Shown: positions 1-8,727 of the stretch, piece after piece
Layout: every line of letters begins with the position of its first letter
Numbering within the stretch: position 1 is the first letter of the stretch
Assembly (NCBI RefSeq): GCF_900107965.1
Contig: NZ_FNVU01000011.1
Coordinates: forward strand, 1-64,000
Reading direction: 5' to 3'
DNA: 64,000 bases
Source of the DNA: Actinacidiphila yanglinensis
GTDB lineage: Bacteria > Actinomycetota > Actinomycetes > Streptomycetales > Streptomycetaceae
Translations under genes and position numbers: made by a program
The notes under the pieces: model-generated
Databases searched by the model: none
What the model saw: the letters and a program-made list of their open reading frames with translations, nothing else
What the model was told of the DNA's origin: nothing

Positions 1-114
1 CTCCCACCCACTTGATGGGGTAAGGCTCCCAGTAGACGACTGGGTTGATAGGCCGGATGTGGAAGCCTCGTGAGGGGTGGAGCTGACCGGTACTAATAGG
101 CCGAGGGCTTGTCC
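1..114 (+). rRNA. 23S ribosomal RNA, 3' end (partial)
   Basis: The first 114 bases match the conserved 3' end of actinobacterial 23S rRNA, including the GACCGGTACTAATAGGCCGA segment and the closing GGCTTGTCC. The gene is cut by the window edge. A 5S gene follows 56 bases later in the same direction, so this is the end of a normal rRNA operon. The exact 3' end is placed by comparison with remembered Streptomyces sequences and may be off by a few bases. Confidence 0.95.
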
Positions 115-170
115 ATATTTGTTCGCGTCCACTGTGTAGTTCTGAAGCAACCAGCGTGTTGTTTCGTAGT

Positions 171-289
171 GTTTCGGTGGTCATAGCGTTAGGGAAACGC
201 CCGGTTACATTCCGAACCCGGAAGCTAAGCCTTTCAGCGCCGATGGTACTGCAGGGGGGACCCTGTGGGAGAGTAGGACACCGCCGAAC
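171..289 (+). rRNA. 5S ribosomal RNA
   Basis: About 119 bases with the typical Streptomyces 5S start (GTTTCGGTGGTCATAGCGTT), the conserved CCGAACCCGGAAGCTAAG loop region and the closing GGACACCGCCGAAC, which pairs with the 5' end. It is the last gene of the rRNA operon and is followed at once by a terminator hairpin. The ends are estimated from helix I pairing. Confidence 0.96.
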
Positions 290-298
290 AATTCTTGA

Positions 299-338
299 GC
301 CCCGGCTCCCGATTCCGATCGGGGGCCGGGGCTTTTTT
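299..338 (+). terminator. rRNA operon terminator
   Basis: A strong GC-rich inverted repeat (GCCCCGGC arm pairing with GCCGGGGC) is followed by six T residues, a textbook intrinsic terminator directly after the 5S gene. Confidence 0.93.
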
Positions 339-394
339 GCGTTCTCCCACTTTCGTGGCCGGCCGTTTGTCCTCGGCCGTTTGTCCTGCGGCCC

Positions 395-1678
395 TCAGTT
401 CTTCGCGGCGGCCTGCGTCAGTTCGATGTCGAGGGACTCACGGCGGATGCGCTGGTCAACGTACAGCAGCGTCACCGTTCCCGCGCTGATCGGCAGCGTG
501 AAAGTGGAGGCTACGACCGCCCCGATGCCGCTGACGACGAGGAAGGTCCAGCTGGGATTGCTGTCGGAGCTGTAGAACGAGGCGAATGAGTCGTTCGTAA
601 ACGCCGCTGATACCAACGTGAACGGCAGCTCGATGATGGCCGAGGCGATGTACGTGAGGACGGCGGTCAGCAACTCGACACCCAGCACCCGCCACCAAGC
701 ACCGCGAACGAGCTTGGCAGAACGCTTCATCGCGCCCACGATGCTCTGGTCCTCGAGCATCAGGGCCGGCGGCGACAGACTCAGCAGGATCCACAGCCAG
801 ACCATCACGACCAGCCCGGCACAGGCACCGAGCACGGCAAGTGCGGCACCACCGCCGGTTGAGCCGGCCGCGGCGACGAGGATGCCCGGCACTATGGCGA
901 CGGCGAGCACAGCAACGTAGAGGAAGACGAGAAGGAACGACAGACCGATGAGGCGCCCCATGCGGGGACGCGCTTCGCGCCATGCCTCACCGACGTTCAC
1001 CGACCGTCCGAGCACCGCACGGCTGGTGACCATGGTGAGCATCGCTGTGGCGGCGAGTACCCCCAGTGCGGCGACCACGATGGTGACTCCGAGGCCGGCA
1101 TAGGCATCCCGCAGGGCATGCAGGACGTCGTGGGCGCTCGGATGGCTGTCGTTCTCGATCTTCTTGATGCTGCTGTCGTCCGTGAACAGCCCCTGGACGG
1201 CGACGGCGATGGCTTGGGTGACAACTCCCACGGCGAAGGTCACGCCGACGATGGCCCGCCAGTGGAGGCGCAGCGTGGCGATGGAGCCGTCGAGGATCTC
1301 GCCGACGTTGAGCGGGCGGAGTGGAATGACGCCCGGCTTGGGGGCTGCCGGCCGACTCCAAGGGCCCTGCTGCTGCCAGCCGTTGAGGGTGGGTGGCCCA
1401 CCCCAGCGCGGCCCGCCCTGTTCCGGGGGCTTCGGAGCCTGGACGCCCGGCGGCGGCGTCCAACGGGCCCAGCCGTTGGCGTTGGGCGGCGGTTGGCGGT
1501 GGGACCAGCCAGGGCGAGCGGCTTGCGCGGGCACCGTGTTCTCCGCCGGTGCGGGAGACTCGAAGTTCTGGCCCACTGTGGGCTCTTCGTGAGTCGCCGA
1601 TGTGTCGGGGCCGGTGCCGTCGTCCGGCTCGGGAGAGTCGGAGGGTCCGGGCGTCGTCCAGCCCGGAGTGTTGGTCAT
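395..1678 (-). CDS. Multi-pass membrane protein with proline-rich N-terminal tail (DUF7847-like)
   Basis: Predicted 427-residue integral membrane protein of unknown function. Residues 1 to about 115 are polar and rich in Pro, Gly and Trp, as in a cytoplasmic disordered tail. Then comes the motif LRPLNVGEILDGS, which is typical of a family of actinobacterial membrane proteins often labelled glycerophosphoryl diester phosphodiesterase membrane domain or DUF7847. About six hydrophobic segments follow. No catalytic phosphodiesterase domain is present, so an enzymatic role should not be assumed. I chose the ATG at 1678 (MTNTPGW) over an in-frame upstream start at 1732, because family members begin near this tail and a GAGGGG stretch lies upstream. 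It is divergent from mtnA, with about 95 bases between them. Confidence 0.75.
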   Translation of the reverse strand: MTNTPGWTTPGPSDSPEPDDGTGPDTSATHEEPTVGQNFESPAPAENTVPAQAARPGWSHRQPPPNANGWARWTPPPGVQAPKPPEQGGPRWGGPPTLNGWQQQGPWSRPAAPKPGVIPLRPLNVGEILDGSIATLRLHWRAIVGVTFAVGVVTQAIAVAVQGLFTDDSSIKKIENDSHPSAHDVLHALRDAYAGLGVTIVVAALGVLAATAMLTMVTSRAVLGRSVNVGEAWREARPRMGRLIGLSFLLVFLYVAVLAVAIVPGILVAAAGSTGGGAALAVLGACAGLVVMVWLWILLSLSPPALMLEDQSIVGAMKRSAKLVRGAWWRVLGVELLTAVLTYIASAIIELPFTLVSAAFTNDSFASFYSSDSNPSWTFLVVSGIGAVVASTFTLPISAGTVTLLYVDQRIRRESLDIELTQAAAKN

Positions 1679-1773
1679 CGGAGGCTGCCCCTCTTCGTGT
1701 TGCTCGGCTGCTTCAAGCCGCCATCGTGCCATGGGCTGCCGCGAACAGGGCTTGGCAGGGCAGACTGAGCGAT

Positions 1774-2823
1774 ATGGGTGATCACTTCATGCGACCTGAG
1801 AACGGCTTCATCCCCGCATTGCGATGGGAGGAGCCGCTCGAGGGGCCAGTGCTGGTACTGCTCGATCAGACCCGGCTTCCGCAGGAGGAGATCGAACTGG
1901 TCTGTACCGACGTGCAGGTACTGGTGGCGGCGATCTCCTCGCTCGCCGTGCGGGGCGCGCCTGTGCTCGGCCTGGCGGGCGCCTACGGGGTGGCACTGGC
2001 GGCAGCACGCGGTTACGACGTCGAGGAGGCCGCGGAGCTCCTTGCCCGGGCCCGTCCGACGGCCGTGAACCTCGGCTACGGCGTGCGGCGGGCACTGGCC
2101 GCGTACCGTGCGGCGGAGCCGGAGAGCGCGGCTGAGGCAGCCCTCGCGGAGGCGCGGGCGCTGCACGCCGAGGACGCCGCCGCGAGCGATGCGATGGCGG
2201 GGCACGGCCAGCGGCTGCTGGAGGAACTGGTGCCGGGCGGTGGCTATCGCGTGCTGACCCACTGCAACACCGGTGCTTTGGTGTCGGGTGGTCAGGGCAC
2301 GGCGCTCGGCGTGGTGTTGGCGGCTCATCGGGCGGGTGAGCTGCGGCGGTTGTGGGTTGACGAGACGCGGCCGCTGCTCCAAGGGGCGCGGCTGACGGCG
2401 TACGAGGCGGCGCGGGCGGGGATGCCGTACACGCTGCTTGCCGACAGCGCCGCGGGTTCGCTGTTCACGGCGGGTGAGGTCGACGCGGTGATGGTGGGCG
2501 CGGACCGGATCGCGGCGGACGGTGCCACGGCCAACAAGGTGGGCACCTATCCGCTGGCGGTGCTGGCGCGCTATCACCACGTGCCGTTCATCGTGGTGGC
2601 GCCGAGGACCACAGTCGATCTTGCGACGCCGGACGGTGCGTCGATCGAGGTCGAGCAGCGGGCGGGCAGCGAGGTCACCGATCTCGCACCGTCACCGCTG
2701 GGCACCCAGGCGTACAATCCGGCCTTCGACGTGACGCCGCCGGAGCTGATCACTGCGATCGTGACGGAGAACGGGGTGGTCTCGCCGGTGACTGCGGAGA
2801 CGCTGGCAGCCGTGTGCCGGTAA
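1774..2823 (+). CDS. mtnA: S-methyl-5-thioribose-1-phosphate isomerase
   Basis: Methionine-salvage enzyme that converts methylthioribose-1-phosphate to methylthioribulose-1-phosphate in the cytosol. The 349-residue protein has the normal family length. It shows the substrate-loop motif RGAPVLGLAGAYG, the catalytic cysteine in LTHCNTGALVSGG, and the aspartate motif GADRIAADGATANKVGTY, all characteristic of the MtnA/eIF2B-alpha-like fold. The start is the ATG at 1774; a second ATG at 1789 is possible. No other methionine-salvage gene is adjacent, so it is probably expressed on its own. It sits just upstream of mtrA, an arrangement conserved in Streptomyces. Confidence 0.93.
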   Translation: MGDHFMRPENGFIPALRWEEPLEGPVLVLLDQTRLPQEEIELVCTDVQVLVAAISSLAVRGAPVLGLAGAYGVALAAARGYDVEEAAELLARARPTAVNLGYGVRRALAAYRAAEPESAAEAALAEARALHAEDAAASDAMAGHGQRLLEELVPGGGYRVLTHCNTGALVSGGQGTALGVVLAAHRAGELRRLWVDETRPLLQGARLTAYEAARAGMPYTLLADSAAGSLFTAGEVDAVMVGADRIAADGATANKVGTYPLAVLARYHHVPFIVVAPRTTVDLATPDGASIEVEQRAGSEVTDLAPSPLGTQAYNPAFDVTPPELITAIVTENGVVSPVTAETLAAVCR

Positions 2824-2849
2824 GGTCGCCGGGCGGTCATGGCACGAAG

Positions 2850-2858
2850 TTGTCCACA
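2850..2858 (+). promoter_or_regulatory. Single DnaA-box-like 9-mer
   Basis: TTGTCCACA, identical to the Streptomyces DnaA box consensus, lies in the mtnA-mtrA intergenic region. A single box may be chance or may have regulatory meaning; it is recorded because three more exact copies occur in this window, all of them intergenic. Confidence 0.4.
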
Positions 2859-2882
2859 GGCTGTCACAGGGGGACGGCGCAA

Positions 2883-2913
2883 CTACGCACAACCATGGAC
2901 AATGGTTGCGTAG
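2883..2913. promoter_or_regulatory. Imperfect inverted repeat upstream of mtrA
   Basis: CTACGCACAACCAT faces ATGGTTGCGTAG across a short centre; the arms match over 12 bases, with a two-base bulge in the left arm. The position, 60-90 bases before mtrA, fits an operator or a transcript hairpin. No known binding consensus was matched with certainty. Confidence 0.5.
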
Positions 2914-2914
2914 C

Positions 2915-2938
2915 GTGACCTCGATCACCAAAGGTCAC
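2915..2938. promoter_or_regulatory. GTGACC / GGTCAC inverted repeat upstream of mtrA
   Basis: Two 6-base arms, GTGACC and GGTCAC, are separated by 12 bases, directly before the mtrA start region. The widely spaced arms look like a dimer-binding site, possibly for MtrA itself, but this is inference. Confidence 0.4.
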
Positions 2939-2971
2939 CGGTATCGATATGCAAATGGGATGATGGTCGGT

Positions 2972-3649
2972 ATGAAGGGACGTGTCCTGGTCGTCGACGA
3001 CGACACCGCGCTGTCAGAGATGCTTGGCATCGTGCTTCGCGGAGAGGGTTTCGAGCCGTCGTTCTGCGCTGACGGCGACAAGGCGCTGGCTGCTTTTCGG
3101 GAGGCCAAGCCGGATCTGGTGCTGCTGGATCTGATGCTGCCCGGAAGGGACGGCATCGATGTGTGTCGGCAGATCCGGGCGGAGTCCGGTGTGCCGATCG
3201 TGATGCTCACGGCGAAGAGCGACACGGTGGATGTGGTGGTGGGCCTGGAATCCGGGGCCGACGACTACGTCATCAAGCCGTTCAAGCCCAAGGAGCTGGT
3301 GGCGCGGGTGCGGGCCCGGCTGCGGCGTGCGGAGGAGCCGACGCCTGAGCAGCTGGCGATCGGCGATCTCGTCATCGATGTCGCCGGGCACTCGGTCAAG
3401 CGCGGCGGCCAGCCGATCGCGCTGACGCCGTTGGAGTTCGACCTGCTGGTCGCGCTTGCCCGCAAGCCGTGGCAGGTGTTCACCCGCGAGGTGCTGCTCG
3501 AGCAGGTCTGGGGCTACCGCCACGCGGCGGACACCCGCCTGGTCAATGTGCATGTGCAGCGGTTGCGGTCGAAGGTCGAGCAGGACCCCGAGCGTCCGGA
3601 GATCGTCGTGACGGTCCGGGGCGTCGGCTACAAGGCAGGACCGGGCTGA
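2972..3649 (+). CDS. mtrA: OmpR-family response regulator MtrA
   Basis: DNA-binding half of the MtrAB two-component system, which in Streptomyces links envelope state to development and antibiotic gene control. The 225-residue protein has an N-terminal receiver domain with the acidic pocket DDD at residues 9-11, the phosphoacceptor Asp53 in LVLLDLMLPG, and the Lys of the IKPFKPKE switch. A winged-helix domain follows, containing LTPLEFDLLVALARKPWQVF and ending in VTVRGVGYKAG. The ATG at 2972 (MKGRVLVV) is chosen; in-frame ATGs at 2960 and 2963 would add three or four residues. No good ribosome site precedes any of them. It lies one base before mtrB, so the two are co-transcribed. Confidence 0.96.
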   Translation: MKGRVLVVDDDTALSEMLGIVLRGEGFEPSFCADGDKALAAFREAKPDLVLLDLMLPGRDGIDVCRQIRAESGVPIVMLTAKSDTVDVVVGLESGADDYVIKPFKPKELVARVRARLRRAEEPTPEQLAIGDLVIDVAGHSVKRGGQPIALTPLEFDLLVALARKPWQVFTREVLLEQVWGYRHAADTRLVNVHVQRLRSKVEQDPERPEIVVTVRGVGYKAGPG

Positions 3650-3650
3650 G

Positions 3651-5621
3651 ATGTGCGCGTCGTACGAGCGTGAGCGCTTGGAGAGCCGGCTGGCCGATCC
3701 GATGCAGGGACTGCTGCCGGTGATCCGCTCGTGCGTGCGCTGGGCACGGCGTCCGCTGCAGCCGGCGACCCGGCTGTGGCGGCGCAACCTTCAGCTCAGG
3801 GTGGTCGCCTTCACGCTGCTGATGTCGGTGGGCGTCGTTCTCCTGCTCGGCTTCGTGGTCATCGGCCAGGTGCAGAACGGCCTGCTCGACGCGAAGGAGA
3901 AGGCCGCGACGAACCAGGCGACCGGTGGGTTCGCGATCGCCCAGGACATGGCGGACAAGGCCAGCCAGACGCAGGAGTCATCGGGCCCCGGTGGTACCCA
4001 GGGGAAGATCGACTCCGGCACGTGGCTGAACAGCCTGGTCGAGCAGTTCGCCAGCGGCGGTAAGGGCGTGTACTGGATCGTCGCGCTCATCCCGGGGCGG
4101 AGCGACGACCCGCCGTTCGCCGGGAGCAGCAGCAGTATCAGTGCACGTGGGCCGCGCAGCTCCGGCAGCGTGCTGCCCGAGCAGAGCATCCCGAAGTCGT
4201 TGAGCGACGCGGTGGAGAGCCACACCGGCGCGCTCAAGCAGTACACAAGCGTCAAGACCGACGACGGTCACAAGCCTCGACCGGCTTTGGCGGTCGGCAA
4301 GCGGCTGACGGACATCAACCGGAACACGTACCAGCTGTACTACCTGTTCCCGTTCGACCAGGAGGAGAAGACCCTCGGGCTGGTCAAGGGCACTCTGGCG
4401 ACCGCCGGGATATTCGTCGTGGTGCTGCTCGGCGCGATCGCCTGGCTGGTGACACGGCAGGTGGTCACGCCGGTGCGGATGGCGGCCGGGATCGCCGAGC
4501 GACTGGCGGCGGGCCGATTGCAGGAGCGCATGCAGGTCACCGGCGAGGACGACATCGCCAGACTCGGCGAGTCCTTCAACAAGATGGCGCAGAACCTCCA
4601 GGTCAAGATCCAGCAGCTGGAGGACCTGTCGCGGATGCAGCGCCGCTTCGTCTCCGACGTGTCGCACGAGCTGCGCACGCCGTTGACGACGGTGCGGATG
4701 GCCGCCGACGTCATCCACGATGCGCGTACGGACTTCGATCCGGTGACCTCGCGCTCGGCCGAGCTGCTGCAGAACCAGCTGGACCGGTTCGAGTCGCTGC
4801 TGTCCGACCTGCTGGAGATCAGCAGGTTCGACGCGGGCGCGGCCGAGCTGGCCGCGGAGCCGATAGACCTGCGGGACGTGGTGCACCTCGTCGTGGATGC
4901 CGCCGAGCCGCTTGCCGACCGCAAGGGCTCGCGTGTCGTCATCCGCGGCGATGCACAACCGGTGATCGCGGAGGCCGATGCGCGCCGGGTGGAGCGCGTG
5001 CTGCGCAACCTGGTGGTCAACGCGATCGAGCACGGCGAGGGCCGCGACGTGGTGATCCGGCTCGCGACGGCGGACGGCGCGGTCGCGGTCGCGGTACGGG
5101 ACTACGGCGTCGGTCTGAAGCCTGGTGAGGCGACTCGGGTGTTCAACCGCTTCTGGCGTGCCGATCCGGCGCGTGCGCGTACCACCGGCGGCACCGGCCT
5201 CGGCCTGTCCATCGCGGTGGAGGACGCTCGGCTGCACGGCGGGTGGTTGCAGGCGTGGGGCGAGCCGGGCGGAGGTTCGCAGTTCCGGATGACGTTGCCG
5301 CGTACGGCGGGCGACAGCCTGCGGGGTTCGCCGATCGCGCTGGAGCCCGACGACTCGCGTCGTAACCGGGGGCTGATCTCCTCGGGCCTGCCGGCCAGGG
5401 CGGGAGCGGCCGTGCCGGTGCCCCGCACGGGCGCACCGGGCGCTGCTTCAGGTGACGGTGTGGTGGTTCGGCAGGCCGGTGCGCACGGACCGCAGATACC
5501 GTCGATGCCGTTGGGGCCGAAGGCGCAGACCCGGCCGCCGACCGCGGATCCCGCGGCGCTTCCGGGGAGCGGTGCGTGGGTCGTGGAGCGTAGGGACACC
5601 ATGCGGGAGGACGACGTCTGA
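3651..5621 (+). CDS. mtrB: Sensor histidine kinase MtrB
   Basis: Membrane sensor kinase that phosphorylates MtrA. Visible order over 656 residues: TM1 about 51-72, an extracytoplasmic sensor region of roughly 175 residues, TM2 about 250-269, a HAMP domain, then the HisKA box VSDVSHELRTPL with phosphoacceptor His339. The ATPase domain follows, with the N box NAIEHGEG and the G boxes DYGVGL and GGTGLGLSI. A Pro/Arg-rich tail of about 95 residues, poorly conserved in such kinases, ends the protein. The start ATG follows the mtrA stop by one base. The stop TGA shares its last base with the lpqB start, which points to translational coupling across the operon. Confidence 0.95.
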   Translation: MCASYERERLESRLADPMQGLLPVIRSCVRWARRPLQPATRLWRRNLQLRVVAFTLLMSVGVVLLLGFVVIGQVQNGLLDAKEKAATNQATGGFAIAQDMADKASQTQESSGPGGTQGKIDSGTWLNSLVEQFASGGKGVYWIVALIPGRSDDPPFAGSSSSISARGPRSSGSVLPEQSIPKSLSDAVESHTGALKQYTSVKTDDGHKPRPALAVGKRLTDINRNTYQLYYLFPFDQEEKTLGLVKGTLATAGIFVVVLLGAIAWLVTRQVVTPVRMAAGIAERLAAGRLQERMQVTGEDDIARLGESFNKMAQNLQVKIQQLEDLSRMQRRFVSDVSHELRTPLTTVRMAADVIHDARTDFDPVTSRSAELLQNQLDRFESLLSDLLEISRFDAGAAELAAEPIDLRDVVHLVVDAAEPLADRKGSRVVIRGDAQPVIAEADARRVERVLRNLVVNAIEHGEGRDVVIRLATADGAVAVAVRDYGVGLKPGEATRVFNRFWRADPARARTTGGTGLGLSIAVEDARLHGGWLQAWGEPGGGSQFRMTLPRTAGDSLRGSPIALEPDDSRRNRGLISSGLPARAGAAVPVPRTGAPGAASGDGVVVRQAGAHGPQIPSMPLGPKAQTRPPTADPAALPGSGAWVVERRDTMREDDV

Positions 5622-7471
5622 TGGGTGCGATGGGGGGCGGCCGGGGGCGGTTGCTGCGACGAGGGCTGTTGCCGCTGTGCGCCGCGCTCCTACTGGCGGG
5701 CTGCGCCTCGATGCCCAGCAGCGGCGAGGTGCGCAAGGTCAGCGAGGGTCAGCGGGCCGACTCCGACTCACAGGTGCGGGTCTTCGGTATCGCACCGAGC
5801 CCGGGTGAGAACGCTTCGGACATCGTCAACGGCTTCCTGGAGGCGACGACCAGCAGCGAGTCGAACTTCGTCACGGCGAAGAAGTACCTGTCGAAGCAGG
5901 CGAAGGACCGCTGGAAGCCGAACACGGGGATCACCGTGTTCTCGGGCGAGCTGACCCCTCACGAGGTGAGCGGCATCGGCCGCAAGGCGGGCGAGACCAC
6001 CACGGTCACGCTGTCGGGGACGAGAGCGGCTGTCGTGGACACCAAACACGCGTACCAGCCGGAGCACGGCGCCTTCAGCACGTACTTCCACCTGGTCAAG
6101 GAGAACAACCAGTGGCGGATCGACGGGCTGCCCAACGGCCTGGTGCTGTCCGACTCGGACTTCCAGCGCATATACCACTCGGCGAACATGTACTACTTCG
6201 CCAAGCTCGGCCCGGACGAGCATCCGGCCGACGGGGGCACGAAGGAGACGCTGGTCGCCGACCCGGTGTACCTGCGGGTCCAGCCTGATCCGCTGGTGTC
6301 GACGGTTTCGGCGCTGCTGGGCGGTCCCACCGACTGGTTGGAGCCGGTCGTCACCACCGCGACTCCCAAGGGGACGCAGCTGGACGAGAAGAGTCCGGAC
6401 CAGGGGGTGTCGCTCGACGATTCGCAGCAGCTGAAGGTGCGTCTCGACCACCGTGCCGACGGGCTGCACGGCCAACGCTGCACGGACCTGGCCGCTCAGC
6501 TCATCGCGACCGTCCAGGCTCAGGCGTCCGCACAACTGGCGTCGGCCGAGGTGGATCACGCGGACGGCTCCACCGCCTGCACCCTCCACGGCTCCGAAGC
6601 CCTCAACAACTACGGCCCGGAGAACCTGATCGGCACCAACCCGCAGCCGTACTTCATCGAGGCGGCCGCCCAGCACCGCTTGATGGAGCTGACGGACGAC
6701 AACGAGAAGGGCGGAACGCCGAAGGCGACACCGGTGACGGGTCCGTTCGGCGCGAGCAAGGCGTATCTGGACTCGGTGGCGGTTCGCAGGGACCAGCAGG
6801 TGGCGGCGGGAGTGCGTTCCGACGGCCGCAATCTGGTGGTCGGTTCTCTCGTCACCGGGCAGACCTTCGGCAAGCCGGTGCTCACGAGCAACGTGAAGGA
6901 CGGGCTGAGCACGCCGAGCTGGGACGGGTTCGACGACCTGTGGGTGGCCGATCGTGACCCGGACTCCCCGAAGCTGATGGTGCTGCCGAAGGGGACCGGT
7001 GCGCCCGTCGAGGTGCCGGTGCCCGATCTCGTCGGGCGGATCCAGTCGTTGCGTGTGGCCTCGGACGGGGTGCGGATCGCCCTGGTGGTGAAGGAGGGCA
7101 GCGGCACCCGGCTCGAGCTCGGCCGGATCGTCCGGGAGGGCACCGAGCAGCACCCGGAGTTCTCGGTCACCATGCTGCGCACGCTGACGCCCGCGGGAGA
7201 GCACATGACGTCCGTGTCGTGGGCCGGGGCCAGCAAGCTTGTAGTCCTCGACACCGAGCCGGGCGGAGCGCAGCAGATCGAGTACATCAGCTCGGACGGC
7301 TCGGCCGGGTCCGCACTGCGGGGCTTCAGCGAGGCCGCTTCCGTGGCCTCCTCGGAGAGCCAGACCACGCAGCTGCTCGCGTCGTACAACGGCACCGTCT
7401 ACGAACTGCCCAACGACGCGAACTGGAAGCAGATCTCCCCGAAGGGCAGCAATCCCGTCTACCCAGGCTGA
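5621..7471 (+). CDS. lpqB: Lipoprotein LpqB (GerMN domain)
   Basis: Secreted lipoprotein of 616 residues, encoded directly behind mtrB. In mycobacteria LpqB acts with MtrB on the outer face of the membrane. The N-terminus has basic residues, a hydrophobic stretch and the lipobox LLAGC, with Cys28 as the lipidated residue. The mature part carries an N-terminal LpqB region, a GerMN-type sporulation/germination domain around residues 205-315, and a C-terminal beta-rich region resembling a propeller. The start overlaps the mtrB stop by one base; the ATG three codons downstream (MGGGR) is an alternative. It is the third gene of the mtrA-mtrB-lpqB operon. Confidence 0.94.
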   Translation: MGAMGGGRGRLLRRGLLPLCAALLLAGCASMPSSGEVRKVSEGQRADSDSQVRVFGIAPSPGENASDIVNGFLEATTSSESNFVTAKKYLSKQAKDRWKPNTGITVFSGELTPHEVSGIGRKAGETTTVTLSGTRAAVVDTKHAYQPEHGAFSTYFHLVKENNQWRIDGLPNGLVLSDSDFQRIYHSANMYYFAKLGPDEHPADGGTKETLVADPVYLRVQPDPLVSTVSALLGGPTDWLEPVVTTATPKGTQLDEKSPDQGVSLDDSQQLKVRLDHRADGLHGQRCTDLAAQLIATVQAQASAQLASAEVDHADGSTACTLHGSEALNNYGPENLIGTNPQPYFIEAAAQHRLMELTDDNEKGGTPKATPVTGPFGASKAYLDSVAVRRDQQVAAGVRSDGRNLVVGSLVTGQTFGKPVLTSNVKDGLSTPSWDGFDDLWVADRDPDSPKLMVLPKGTGAPVEVPVPDLVGRIQSLRVASDGVRIALVVKEGSGTRLELGRIVREGTEQHPEFSVTMLRTLTPAGEHMTSVSWAGASKLVVLDTEPGGAQQIEYISSDGSAGSALRGFSEAASVASSESQTTQLLASYNGTVYELPNDANWKQISPKGSNPVYPG

Positions 7472-7486
7472 CCTGCGGCGATCGAC

Positions 7487-7495
7487 TTGTCCACA
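7487..7495 (+). promoter_or_regulatory. Single DnaA-box-like 9-mer
   Basis: TTGTCCACA lies in the 76-base gap between lpqB and comF. It is an exact match to the Streptomyces DnaA box consensus, but an isolated site with no other support. Confidence 0.35.
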
Positions 7496-7547
7496 GACAC
7501 GAACGAGTGACTGGCGGCGCGCTCGGCGAAGCGCGCAGAGTTGAGTC

Positions 7548-8432
7548 ATGCGGGACTGGTGGAGGGAGATCACCGGGCTGGTTCTTCCGGTGGACTGCGC
7601 GGGCTGCGGGCGCCTGCGGACGGAGTTGTGCGAGCGGTGTCTGGGGCTGCTGGGCGGAGCGGCCACAGCGCGGCGCGTGCGTCCGTCTCCCGAGCCCGCG
7701 GGCCTGCCACCGGTCTACGCGGCGGGGCTGTACGGGGACGAAGTGCGTGCCGTCGTCCTCGCACACAAGGAGCGAGGTGCCCTCGGCCTCGCCCGGCCGC
7801 TGGGTGCGGCACTGGCGGGAGCGGTCGTCCGGGCGACCGTTCCCCTCAGCACCGCATCCGGTCCGGCCGCCCCGCACGCGGTCGGCCTCCGCTGGAACCC
7901 ACCCGGATGGGCCCCAGCGGCAGCCGGAGCCGGCCATGGGTCCCGCTCCGGCCCATGGCGGGCTCACCGCGGCCCTGAGATGCCCCGCACCGCCCTGCGA
8001 GGCACTTCCGGACCACAGGTACCGCCCCTTCGGCCGGAGCCCGGCCCGCTGCTGCTGGTGCCCGTGCCCTCTGCGCGCCGGACAGTGGCTCAGCGTGGCC
8101 ATGACGCCACCGCCCGGATTGCCCGGGCGGCGGCTCGGGAGCTGCGGCGCCGTGGCGTCCCTGCCAGGGCGGCGGGCGTGCTGCGGCAGCGGCGGCCGGT
8201 CGCCGACCAGGCGGAGCTGGGAGCGGACGGGAGGCTGGCGAACCTGTCCGGTGCGATGACGACCGCAGCGGGCTCCGCCGGGTTGCTGAGGGTCGGGCCG
8301 GTCGTGCTGGTGGACGACCTGATGACCACAGGCGCGTCACTGGCGGTGGCTGCGGGTGCCCTGGCGGCGGCCGGCGGGTGGGTCGCCGGCGCTGCGGTGG
8401 TCGCCGGTCCGCACGATCCTCGCATCAACTGA
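7548..8432 (+). CDS. comF: ComF-family phosphoribosyltransferase-like protein
   Basis: A 294-residue ComF-type protein. The N-terminus has a four-cysteine zinc site (Cys17, Cys20, Cys28, Cys31: CAGCGRLRTELCERC). The C-terminus has the PRPP-binding motif VVLVDDLMTTGASL of type I phosphoribosyltransferases. Relatives act in natural competence in other bacteria; the role in Streptomyces is not settled. The central part (about 105-165) is rich in Pro, Gly and Arg and is longer than in compact ComF proteins, probably a lineage-specific linker. The start ATG gives the usual MRDWWREI-type N-terminus of the actinobacterial family. It is on the same strand as lpqB and hpf but separated from both, so co-transcription is uncertain. 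Confidence 0.88.
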   Translation: MRDWWREITGLVLPVDCAGCGRLRTELCERCLGLLGGAATARRVRPSPEPAGLPPVYAAGLYGDEVRAVVLAHKERGALGLARPLGAALAGAVVRATVPLSTASGPAAPHAVGLRWNPPGWAPAAAGAGHGSRSGPWRAHRGPEMPRTALRGTSGPQVPPLRPEPGPLLLVPVPSARRTVAQRGHDATARIARAAARELRRRGVPARAAGVLRQRRPVADQAELGADGRLANLSGAMTTAAGSAGLLRVGPVVLVDDLMTTGASLAVAAGALAAAGGWVAGAAVVAGPHDPRIN

Positions 8433-8727
8433 TTTGCCCATTACCGCAGGTGATGAGGGTCGGCGTTCACACGAACGGAGGTATGCGTGCGCTGAGGATG
8501 CCGAGCAGCACACTCCGGGACTATGTTCGGGGGAGAGGGAAGCGAACACCGTGGGTGTTGATCTTCCCTGTGGGGCAGAAGGAGGTGAAAGCCGCGGCTT
8601 CGCGCTATCCGGATGGGCCCGGTGGCGAAGCGGCAGCCAACGCAGCGCCGGCAGGGACTGGCACCCTCGTCGGCCTCATGAAAGGGACTGCCCCTGGTCA
8701 TGGGGGTGGTCCGGAACGGAGTTCTGC
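8433..8727 (+). promoter_or_regulatory. comF-hpf intergenic region, probable hpf promoter and long leader
   Basis: About 295 bases without a convincing gene. Short open frames cross it (for example from an ATG at 8483 behind a GGAGG), but they have no recognisable product and run into hpf. The length fits a region with several stress promoters for hpf. I could not assign a promoter with confidence; the stretch GTTCACACGAAC contains a small inverted repeat. Confidence 0.4.
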
